From positions 1,240,001 to 1,304,000 of the forward strand of contig NZ_VJWE01000011.1 of assembly GCF_007993815.1 (NCBI RefSeq): a stretch of DNA of 64,000 nt, in the 5' to 3' direction. Of this stretch, positions 35,801 through 42,624 are shown one piece after another. Origin of the DNA: Acidovorax delafieldii. GTDB taxonomy: Bacteria > Pseudomonadota > Gammaproteobacteria > Burkholderiales > Burkholderiaceae_C. The notes under the pieces are model-generated. The model saw nothing but the letters and a program-made list of their open reading frames with translations, was not told the origin of the DNA and made no database searches. Every line of letters begins with the position of its first letter. The first letter of the stretch is position 1. The position numbers and the translations under genes were made by a program.

Positions 35801-35947
35801 CACGGTCACGGAGATCGTGGGCAGGTCGATGTCGGGAAAGTTCTGCACCTTCATGGCGTTGAAGGACAGCAGGCCGCCGAAGGTCAGCAGCACAAACAGC
35901 ATCAGCGCCGGGATGGGGTTCTTGATGGACCAGGTGGACACATTCAT
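32807..35947 (-). CDS. RND-family multidrug efflux permease (HAE1-type)
   Basis: This 1046-residue inner-membrane pump has the AcrB-like layout of 12 helices with two large periplasmic loops. The proton-relay residues are present: the Asp pair in VVGILVDDAIVEVENIVRHL and the Lys in LMGIATKNSILLVEYAILAR. The gene starts 12 bases after the adaptor gene, with AAGGAG upstream. The C-terminal tail is a low-complexity Ala/Pro/Thr run. The MdtB/C-like style of the sequence suggests drug export, but the substrate is not clear. Confidence 0.95.
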   Translation of the reverse strand: MNVSTWSIKNPIPALMLFVLLTFGGLLSFNAMKVQNFPDIDLPTISVTVALPGASPAQLENDVARKIENSIATLQGLKHIYTKVQDGGATITAEFRLEKPTQEALDDVRSAVARVRGDLPGDVRDPIVTKMDLAAQPVLAFTIASARMDDEALSWFVDDAVAKKLLTVRGVGAVNRVGGVQREVHVALDPVKLQSLGATAADVSRQLRLVQTESAGGRTDLGGSEQPVRTLATVQSAQELAGLTLALSDGRHVRLDQVATVTDTIAEPRALALLNGKPVVGFEVARSKGASEVEVGAAVQAALQEMRAQHPDLEITEAFNFVQPVQEEYDGSMHLLYEGALLAVLVVWLFLRDWRATFVSAVALPLSVIPAFIGMYWLGFSINVITLLALSLVVGILVDDAIVEVENIVRHLRMGKTPYQAAMEAADEIGLAVIATTFTLIAVFLPTAFMSGIAGKFFKQFGWTASLAVFASLVVARLLTPMMAAYILKPIVGDHKDPRWMTVYLRWAAWCIKHRWMTFIATAAFFIGSLALIPLLPTGFIPPDDNSQTQVYLELPPGATLAQTRAVAEDARQRIAKVEHVQSVYTTIGGGSAGTDPFMGGASTETRKATLTILLSERGDRPRKQGIENQIRAALETLPGVRSKVGLGGSGEKYVLVLTGDDPQALTTAALAVEKDLRTIPGLGSISSTASLVRSEIAVRPDFARAADLGVTSSAIAETLRIATVGDYDVSLPKLNLAARQVPIVVKLQDDARKDLSLLERLPVPGAKGPVMLGQVATLEFSGGPAVVDRYDRARNVNFEIELSGQPLGDVTKAVEALPSIQNLPAGVRQITIGDAEMMGELFASFGLAMLTGVLCIYIVLVLLFKDFLHPVTILAALPLSLGGAFVGLLIAQKSFSMPSLIGLIMLMGIATKNSILLVEYAILARREHGMTRFEALIDACHKRARPIIMTTLAMGAGMLPIAIGLGAADASFRSPMAVAVIGGLITSTLLSLLVIPAVFTGVDDLGQGFGRLARRLRGGRHAPGAPAAPTATAAATAQPATPSAP

Positions 35948-35959
35948 GTGGAATGCTCC

Positions 35960-37171
35960 TTAATTGATAGCTGTTTGCGCATGATTCACTAGCGCTACAG
36001 GCACTTTTTGCATGAAATGCTGGCTGGAGGACTGCTTGCCAGCCGCTGGCGCCGCCGCAGGGGCCGCCACGCGCACCAAGTCGCCATCGTTCAAAAAGCC
36101 CGCACCGCGCACGGCGACGGAGGCTCCAGCGTCCAGGCCCGACAGCACCTCGACCCGGTCGGCCACGCGGCGGCCGGTTTGGACCTTGCGCATCTGCACG
36201 CGCTGGTCTCCGCCCACCACAAACACGTACGAGAACCCGTCGCGCACCACCAGCGCCTCTTGTGGCACGGTGAGTGCGTCGCTGCTGCCCAGTGCAAACT
36301 CGCCCCGCGCAAACATCCCGGCACGGAAGTCGGTGTTGGCGGGCAGGTCCACATAGACCAGCGCATTGCGCGTTTGCGGGTCCACCGTGGGCGCGACCAT
36401 GCGCACGGAGCCCTCGGCCGCGGCGCCGCTGGCAGCGGTGACGCTGACCTTAGCCCCGGGCTGGATGCGCCGCAGCTCGGTGGACGTGACCTCGGCGCGC
36501 CACTCCAGGCGGCCCTTGCGCACCATGCGGAACAGCTCCGTGCCGGCACCCACCACCGCGCCCACGGTGGCCGTGCGGGCCGAGATCACGCCGCTGTCAG
36601 GCGCCACCACCTGCGTGTATTTGAGGCGCAGCTGCTGCGCGTTCAGCGCGGCCTTGGCCGCTTCCACGCGGGCCTGGGCGGTTTGCTCGGCCGTGGTGAA
36701 CTGCTGGATCTGCTGCTGGCTGAGTGCGCCCGTGGCTTGCAACGAGCGGGCGCGGTCGGCATTGGCGGCGGCCTCGGCCGCATTGGCCTGGGCTTCGAGC
36801 AGGCTGGCGCGGCTCTGGGCCACATCGGCCAGCACCGTGTCGGCCGAGAAGGTGGCCAGCACCTGCCCGGCCTTGACCACATCGCCCACGTTCACACGCA
36901 CCTCGGTCAGGCGCAGGCCGTTGCTCTCGGCCCCAATGCTCGCCTCTTGCCACGCGGCGATGTTGCCGTTGGCCGCCAGGCGCAGCGGCACCGGCATGCG
37001 CTGCGGCTGCGCCGTGCTGACGGTGAGCGCAGGCCGGGGCTGGCCCGCCTTGGGTTCATCGGCGGCACGCGATGCGCCCGAGAAAACCAGTGCACCGCCC
37101 GTGGCCAGCACGCAGGCGGTGATCACGGCGAAGGCCGTGGGAGAGAACTTGAAGGAAGAGAAATTTTGCAT
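35960..37171 (-). CDS. RND efflux periplasmic adaptor (membrane fusion protein)
   Basis: This 403-residue adaptor links the RND pump to the outer-membrane channel. An N-terminal hydrophobic segment anchors or exports it. Then come a lipoyl-like half (GNIAAWQEASIGAESNGLRL), a long coiled coil between about residues 120 and 190, the second lipoyl half (VVAPDSGVISARTATVGAVV) and beta-barrel and membrane-proximal domains. The start at 37171 has an AGGA site nine bases upstream; 37195 is an in-frame alternative. Its last 15 or so residues come from a dispersed repeat and look extra compared with the usual adaptor end. Confidence 0.9.
   Translation of the reverse strand: MQNFSSFKFSPTAFAVITACVLATGGALVFSGASRAADEPKAGQPRPALTVSTAQPQRMPVPLRLAANGNIAAWQEASIGAESNGLRLTEVRVNVGDVVKAGQVLATFSADTVLADVAQSRASLLEAQANAAEAAANADRARSLQATGALSQQQIQQFTTAEQTAQARVEAAKAALNAQQLRLKYTQVVAPDSGVISARTATVGAVVGAGTELFRMVRKGRLEWRAEVTSTELRRIQPGAKVSVTAASGAAAEGSVRMVAPTVDPQTRNALVYVDLPANTDFRAGMFARGEFALGSSDALTVPQEALVVRDGFSYVFVVGGDQRVQMRKVQTGRRVADRVEVLSGLDAGASVAVRGAGFLNDGDLVRVAAPAAAPAAGKQSSSQHFMQKVPVALVNHAQTAIN
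35961..36010 (+). repeat. Dispersed repeat, copy B, overlapping the adaptor C-terminus
   Basis: This copy shares ATAGCT, GCATGATTC, CTAGCGC and CTTTTTG in order with copies A, C and D. On the minus strand it encodes the last residues (about KVPVALVNHAQTAIN) and stop of the RND adaptor protein. Confidence 0.7.
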
Positions 37172-37320
37172 TTGTTTTCGTCCTGAAGAATTCATATCAG
37201 CTTTCCAAGGCGCGACGCGCCACCCGCCCGGGATAAAACTGGCGCTGCCTAGGCCAGTGCCCCCGTGCAAGGGCCGCCAAGCCGCGTATGCGGCGCTTCG
37301 CTTGCGTGCACCGGAGGCGT

Positions 37321-37357
37321 CCCCCTCCCGACTCGCGCAGCGAGTCCAGAGAGGGGG
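37321..37357. repeat. REP-like intergenic stem element
   Basis: A nested palindrome has outer arms CCCCCTC and GAGGGGG and inner arms GACTCGC and GCGAGTC around a GCA centre. It lies between the outer-membrane channel and adaptor genes. I recall similar elements from other Comamonadaceae genomes, though no search was run. It could form a strong mRNA hairpin between the two genes and lower expression of the downstream pair. Confidence 0.65.
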
Positions 37358-37384
37358 AAGGCGCGAAGCGACTCAGGGGGTGCT

Positions 37385-38767
37385 TCACTCTTTCCATCCA
37401 CCACCGGCGGCGCGGTACAGCGCAATCCAGGCGGTCTGGCGTTCGTGCTGCAGCGCGACCAGCGCGTTCTCGGCGGCCAGCGCTGTGCGCCGGGCATCTT
37501 CCAGCTCCACCAGACTGGCCAGGCCACCGCGCCAGCGCGCCTCGGTCGCGTCGAACGACGCGCGGTAGCCCTCGGCGGCAGTGCGCGCGCTGGCGCTGCG
37601 CTCGGCCGTGCTTTGCAGCCGCACCAGGGCCTGTTCGACCTCGCTCACGGCCTGGCGCACCTTGGCGCGGTACTGCGACGCGGCCTCGTGGTAGCGGGCC
37701 TGCGCCGCATCGGTCTGCGCGGCGCGGCGGCCACCGTCAAAGATCGGCACGCTGAGCGCCAGCGGGCCGATGGTCCAGGTGCTCAGGTCGGTGGTCACGC
37801 CCCCCGTGCGCACCTGGGCTGCGCCCACGCTGCCGCTGAGGGTCAGCCGCGGGTAGCGCTGGGCCTGGGCGCTGGCGACGTCCGCGCTAGCCGCAGCCAC
37901 TTCGCGCTCGGCGTTGTACACATCGGGGCGCTGGGTCAGCACCTGGGCGGGCAGTGCGTCCACGGTGAATAACGCGTCCTGGGCCGCAGCCACCGGCTGG
38001 GCCAGCCGGGTGCGCAGCGTGGGCTCTTCCCAGCCGGTGAGCGCCACCAGGGCCTTGACCTCCACATCGCATTGCATGCGTTGCTGCGAGGCACGGGCCT
38101 GGGCCTCGGCGGCGCTGGCGCGTGCCAGTGCGGCCGTGGCGGGCGCAGTAAAGCCCGCACGTTCGCTGAGCTGGGACAGGCGGGACGTTTCGCTACGGGA
38201 CTGCGCATCGCGCTCGGCCACCTGTTGCTGGGCCAGGCAGGTGCGGATGCTGCTGGTCTGCTGTGCCACCTCGGCTGCCACGCTCACGCGCGCCTCGTGC
38301 CACAGGGCCTGCGCGCCGGCCAGCCGCTCATCGGCAGCGGTTTTGGCGGTGCGGTTGGCGCCAAACAGGTCCAGCTCCCAGCTTGCCTGCAGCCCCGCCT
38401 GCGAGGTGGTCGCCACGCGCGCCAGCTGGTCATTGAAGCCCCGGCTGGCGCTGGCCTGTGCGTCGAGCGAAGGCAGCAACGCCGCCCGGCTGCCCACCTG
38501 CGTGGCGCGGGCCTGCGCAATGCGCGACTGGGCCTGCGCGATGCCCGGGCTCACGGCCTGGGCGGCGTCGATCAGCTCGACCAGCAGCGGGTCTTGCAGC
38601 TGGGTCCACCAGCGGGCCATGCCCGTGAGGGAGCCCTGGTGCGGCAAGGGTGCGTTCCAGGCCGCAGGTGCGGGTGCCGATACCTGCGCAGGTGGTGCGG
38701 TGGTGGAGCAGGCCACCAGTGGCAGGACCAGCGCCAGCCACAAGGGTTTGTGTGAGATCAGTCGCAT
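37385..38767 (-). CDS. Outer-membrane efflux lipoprotein (NodT/OprM family)
   Basis: This 460-residue channel protein begins with a lipoprotein signal with lipobox LVAC, so the mature Cys would be lipidated. Two long coiled-coil repeats characteristic of TolC-like factors follow. It provides the exit duct for the pump. The ATG at 38767 is seven bases after the regulator gene, so it is cotranscribed with the regulator. The gene order regulator, channel, adaptor, pump is less common than adaptor-pump-channel. Confidence 0.92.
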   Translation of the reverse strand: MRLISHKPLWLALVLPLVACSTTAPPAQVSAPAPAAWNAPLPHQGSLTGMARWWTQLQDPLLVELIDAAQAVSPGIAQAQSRIAQARATQVGSRAALLPSLDAQASASRGFNDQLARVATTSQAGLQASWELDLFGANRTAKTAADERLAGAQALWHEARVSVAAEVAQQTSSIRTCLAQQQVAERDAQSRSETSRLSQLSERAGFTAPATAALARASAAEAQARASQQRMQCDVEVKALVALTGWEEPTLRTRLAQPVAAAQDALFTVDALPAQVLTQRPDVYNAEREVAAASADVASAQAQRYPRLTLSGSVGAAQVRTGGVTTDLSTWTIGPLALSVPIFDGGRRAAQTDAAQARYHEAASQYRAKVRQAVSEVEQALVRLQSTAERSASARTAAEGYRASFDATEARWRGGLASLVELEDARRTALAAENALVALQHERQTAWIALYRAAGGGWKE

Positions 38768-38774
38768 GTGCAAG

Positions 38775-39494
38775 TCACTCTGGGGTACGGGGAGAGGAGG
38801 TTTTTTTGGCGGGGGCGGCCGCGCGGGCCGCAGCGCGGCGCTGGCGTTCCCCGTCCACCATGAACTGGGCAAAGTCCACCAGCCGGGATGTGGTGGCGGC
38901 CAGCCCCCGTGGCGTGGCGGTGAGTCCGGGGCGCACGGCCTGCACCACGTCGCGGCCCACGTAGTACTGCAGCGCCAGGGCGGTGATGGCCATGGCCAGG
39001 CGGTGCACATCGTCATCGGCAGTTTTCAGGCCGAACTCCTTGCACAGCAGGCCGACGAGCGCGGCGTGGGCAGGCTTGATCTCGCACTCCAGCTCCTGCT
39101 GCCACAGCCCGGTGGGGTCCAGCATTTCGCGAAAGTGCAGGCGCATGCACAGCTCGACCAGGTCGCCTTCGTGCAGGGGCTGCATGAAGCTCTGGATCAG
39201 CAGCTCGATGAACGCAGGCAAGGTGTCCGGCCAGGCATCCACGGCGATGGGGCTGCCCATGGGCTCGGTGAACGCTGCGCGGTACAGCCCGTTCTTGTCG
39301 CCAAAGTAGTAGCTGATGGAGGCCGGGTTGACACCCGCCGCCTGGGCAATGTCGCGGATGGACGCCTTGGCAAAGCCGTTTTCGGCAAAGAGGCGCAAGG
39401 CGGCGTGTAGCAGCCGCGCGCGGGCCTGTGCGCCTTCCGTGGGCGGTGGGGGGGGCATGGAAGGCCGGGTTGGCTTGGGGGCTGAATCTGGCAT
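38775..39494 (-). CDS. TetR/AcrR regulator (CecR/DUF1956-like) of the efflux operon
   Basis: This 239-residue repressor has an N-terminal helix-turn-helix at about residues 24-70 (LHAALRLFAENGFAKASIRD through GVNPASISYYFGDKNGLYRA). The C-terminal domain resembles DUF1956 (CecR-like). A Pro-rich N-terminal tail precedes the helix-turn-helix. The C-terminus is Ala/Lys-rich. It begins the efflux operon and has a perfect palindromic site 20 bases upstream, so it probably represses itself and the pump. Confidence 0.9.
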   Translation of the reverse strand: MPDSAPKPTRPSMPPPPPTEGAQARARLLHAALRLFAENGFAKASIRDIAQAAGVNPASISYYFGDKNGLYRAAFTEPMGSPIAVDAWPDTLPAFIELLIQSFMQPLHEGDLVELCMRLHFREMLDPTGLWQQELECEIKPAHAALVGLLCKEFGLKTADDDVHRLAMAITALALQYYVGRDVVQAVRPGLTATPRGLAATTSRLVDFAQFMVDGERQRRAAARAAAPAKKTSSPRTPE

Positions 39495-39513
39495 GGAGCC
39501 GGATTACAGCACT

Positions 39514-39537
39514 ATTTAATCAAACGATTGATTAAAT
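39514..39537. promoter_or_regulatory. Palindromic operator upstream of the TetR/efflux operon
   Basis: ATTTAATCAA and TTGATTAAAT form a perfect 10-base inverted repeat around ACGA. It lies 20 bases before the TetR start codon, in an AT-rich stretch that stands out from the GC-rich region. The position fits promoter blocking by the regulator. Confidence 0.8.
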
Positions 39538-39715
39538 TTTTGTTTCAAAAATTATCGCGGGTGTTTCGGCCGTGTTTCTGCCGGGGCTGACCTGTTGTTT
39601 GCAGCGAGGGACGGGCAGATGGGATAGAGGTCTTGCACCGTCCCAATATATGGCGGGGAGGGGAAAGGCGACCCCTCCAGAAGTCGGCCATCCCTTGCGG
39701 AGTGCGCCCGGCCGA

Positions 39716-42481
39716 TCAGGCCGATGGGGCGGCGGAGCCGAAGACTGCCGACCACAGCGCCAGCACGGCATCGCGTTCGGCCTGCAGTGCGGGTGGCGTG
39801 ACCTGGGTGGGCGCCTCGTCCAGCCGCGCCACGTGTTGTACCCGGCGCAGTTCGCGGTAGGCGTCGGCGGCTGCGTGGCCCACGCCTGGGGGCAGCAGGC
39901 CCACTTGCTCGGCCCGCTGCAGCAGTGCAATGTTGCCCAGGTTGCCCCGCAATTCGGGGTGGGCGGCAGACTGCGAGAGCACCAGGTACTGCACGGCAAA
40001 TTCGGCGTCCACCATGCCGCCCGGGCTGTGCTTCACGTCGAAGCGACCGGCGGGCGTGGGGTGGGCTGAGCGCACCCGCTCGCGCATGGTCACGATCTCG
40101 CCCCTCAACGCCAGCGGGTCGCGGGCAGACGTGATGACGGCCTCGCGCACAGCGTCAAAGCGCTCGCGCAAGGCCTCGCTGCCCATCACGAACCGCGCGC
40201 GTGTCATGGCCTGGTGCTCCCAGGTCCAGGCGGTGTTGCTGCCGCGTTGCTGCTGGTAATTGGCGTAGGCCTCGAAGCTCGTCACCAGCAGGCCCGAGTT
40301 GCCATTGGGCCGCAGGGCCGTGTCGATCTCGTACAGGTCACCCTCGCCGGTCTTGACGGTGAGCCAGTTGATGAGCTTGCGCACAAAGGCCGCATACACC
40401 TCGGGGGCGCGTTCGTCGTCGTCATCAAATACAAAGACGATGTCCAGGTCGCTGCCGTAGCCCAGCTCCTTGCCGCCCAGCTTGCCGTAGCCAATGATGG
40501 CGAACTGGGGCTCGTCGCGGTGGCGGTTCTTGAGGCGGCTCCAGCACCACTGGCTGGTGATGCGCAGGACGCTGTCGGCCAGCGCGCTCAGGTCGTCGGC
40601 CACCTGCTCGACGGTGATGCGGCGCTCCACGTCGCGGGCCAGGGTGCGGAAGGTCTCTGCATGCTGCGCGCGGCGCAGCAGGTTGAGCAGGGTTTCGTCG
40701 TCGTCCTCGCCGGTGGACCGCAGCGACGCCAGGCGCATGCCCAGCTCGCGTTCAAAGTCGGCCACCACAAAACGCTCGGACAGCAGCGCATCGCCCACCA
40801 GCTCGTCGATCACGCCGGGGTGCTGCAGCAGATAACGCGCGGGCCACTTGGCTGCGCCCAGCAGGTGCAGCAGCTGCTCGTGCACCGAGGGCCGTTCCAG
40901 CAGCAGCGCCAGATAGCTTTCGCGCCGCAGCAGCGGTTCCAGCCAGTTGGCCAGGCGCACGGTGGCCTCTTCGGTGACGCGTCCTTCCTTGAGCCACTGG
41001 GCCGTGCGCTGCACCAGGCGGAACAGGCGGGCCCGCGCCTCGTCACGCAGCCCGGCCACGCGCGGGTGGTTGCGCCATTCAGCCACACGCTCGCGAAAGC
41101 CCGGTGGCAGTTGCTCCAGCAGGCCTTCCAGCTCTGGAGGCGGCGGTGCCGCCGCCCGGGGGCCACCACAGCCACCGCCACTGCATTGTTTTTTGCCGTT
41201 GCCACCCAGCAGGGTGTCGAACTCCTGGGCCACCAGCTCGCGGTGTGCGTCCAGCTCGTGCAGGAAGGCGCAGCAGTCCTTGTAGCCCAGGGTGCTGGCG
41301 ATCCAGGCCAGGTCATCGTCGCGTGTGGGCAGCACGTGGGTCTGCTGGTCGTCCAGGTACTGGATGCGGTGCTCCACCCGTCGCAGGAACACATAGGCTC
41401 GGGCCAGCGCGTCGGCGGTTTCCTGCGGCATCAGGCCCGCATGGGCCAGGCGCTGCAGCGCATCCAGCGTGGGGCGGCGGCGCAGCTCGGGGAACTGCCC
41501 GCCGCGCACCACCTGCAGCAGCTGCACGGTGAATTCGATCTCGCGGATGCCACCGCGCGAGAGCTTGACGTCGTTGGCACGCTCGGGGTGCCCGGCGCTG
41601 CGTTTGGACGCATGGTCCCGGATCTGGCTGTGCAGCGAGCGCAACGCATCGAACACGCTGTAGTCCAGGTAACGGCGAAACACAAACGGCAGCACCACGC
41701 CGCGCAGGGCCTGCACCTCGGGGCGGCCGATGCACTCGCGGGGGGCCACCACGCGGCTTTTGAGCCAGGCAAAACGCTCCCATTCGCGGCCCTGCACCTG
41801 CAGGTATTCCTCCAGCGCGGCCAGGGACACCGATGCGGGGCCCGAGTTGCCGTTGGGCCGCAGGGCCAGGTCCACCCGGAAGACAAAGCCATGCTCGGTG
41901 GTGTCGCCCACCAGGCTGTAGATGGCCTTGACGGCGCGCGCAAAGTATTCGTGGTTGGAGATGCGGCCCCGGCCATCGGGCATGCCGGCGGTTTCGCCAT
42001 CGTGCTCATACACATAGATGAGGTCGATGTCGCTCGAGACATTGAGCTCGCGGGCGCCCAGTTTGCCCATGCCGATGATCCACAGCTGCACGGGCTGGCC
42101 CTGTGGGCCGCGCGGGGCACCATGGCGTTCGTCCAGCTCGCGGCGCGCCTGCTGGCAGGCGCGGTCCAGGGCCAGCTCGGCCAGTTCGGTCACGGCCCGG
42201 GTGATGTCGGCCAGCGGTGTCTGCGCTTCGCAGTCCAGCTGGATCAGCCGTTCCATGACCAGCTGGCGCAGCACCCGCAGCGCGGTGCCGGTGTCGCAGC
42301 CACGCGCGCACAGAGCGTCGTAGGCCTGCTCCATGGTCGCAAGCACCGGAACACCGGGTGGCAGCAGCGGCAGGTCGTTGGCGTAGCGGCGGTGCAGGCG
42401 CTGGTAGAAGCGGGAATGCTCGGCCAGAGGTCCCTCGGGCAGGGGCTGATGGCAGCGGGGGTCAGACAGAGAAGGATGCAT
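39716..42481 (-). CDS. glnE: Bifunctional glutamine synthetase adenylyltransferase/adenylyl-removing enzyme
   Basis: This roughly 921-residue enzyme adds and removes AMP on glutamine synthetase according to nitrogen status. It has two nucleotidyltransferase modules: the removase site in GMGKLGARELNVSSDIDLIY and the transferase site in GYGKLGGKELGYGSDLDIVF. Helical domains follow each. A Cys/Gly-rich insertion between the two modules (from NGKKQCSGGGCGG into a Pro-rich run) is unusual. Several in-frame starts exist: 42553 (GTG), 42541 and 42481; I chose the last, with no strong ribosome-binding site at any. It diverges from yhdP. Confidence 0.92.
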   Translation of the reverse strand: MHPSLSDPRCHQPLPEGPLAEHSRFYQRLHRRYANDLPLLPPGVPVLATMEQAYDALCARGCDTGTALRVLRQLVMERLIQLDCEAQTPLADITRAVTELAELALDRACQQARRELDERHGAPRGPQGQPVQLWIIGMGKLGARELNVSSDIDLIYVYEHDGETAGMPDGRGRISNHEYFARAVKAIYSLVGDTTEHGFVFRVDLALRPNGNSGPASVSLAALEEYLQVQGREWERFAWLKSRVVAPRECIGRPEVQALRGVVLPFVFRRYLDYSVFDALRSLHSQIRDHASKRSAGHPERANDVKLSRGGIREIEFTVQLLQVVRGGQFPELRRRPTLDALQRLAHAGLMPQETADALARAYVFLRRVEHRIQYLDDQQTHVLPTRDDDLAWIASTLGYKDCCAFLHELDAHRELVAQEFDTLLGGNGKKQCSGGGCGGPRAAAPPPPELEGLLEQLPPGFRERVAEWRNHPRVAGLRDEARARLFRLVQRTAQWLKEGRVTEEATVRLANWLEPLLRRESYLALLLERPSVHEQLLHLLGAAKWPARYLLQHPGVIDELVGDALLSERFVVADFERELGMRLASLRSTGEDDDETLLNLLRRAQHAETFRTLARDVERRITVEQVADDLSALADSVLRITSQWCWSRLKNRHRDEPQFAIIGYGKLGGKELGYGSDLDIVFVFDDDDERAPEVYAAFVRKLINWLTVKTGEGDLYEIDTALRPNGNSGLLVTSFEAYANYQQQRGSNTAWTWEHQAMTRARFVMGSEALRERFDAVREAVITSARDPLALRGEIVTMRERVRSAHPTPAGRFDVKHSPGGMVDAEFAVQYLVLSQSAAHPELRGNLGNIALLQRAEQVGLLPPGVGHAAADAYRELRRVQHVARLDEAPTQVTPPALQAERDAVLALWSAVFGSAAPSA

Positions 42482-42624
42482 GGCAGCCACAGCCGGATGT
42501 TGGACGGGAAGCGGGGTGCTGGTCTGCGGGCCCGACGGCATACAAAAGCTCACTGGGCACTCGGGACACGAGTGAACCCACGCCAGGGCTGCGGGTCATA
42601 ATTCCTGCCACTTTCCATCTCACC

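Noticed and set aside
40214..42601. A 795-codon plus-strand open frame opposite glnE
   Set aside because: No domain or ribosome-binding site supports it, and both GlnE catalytic motifs are read from the other strand.
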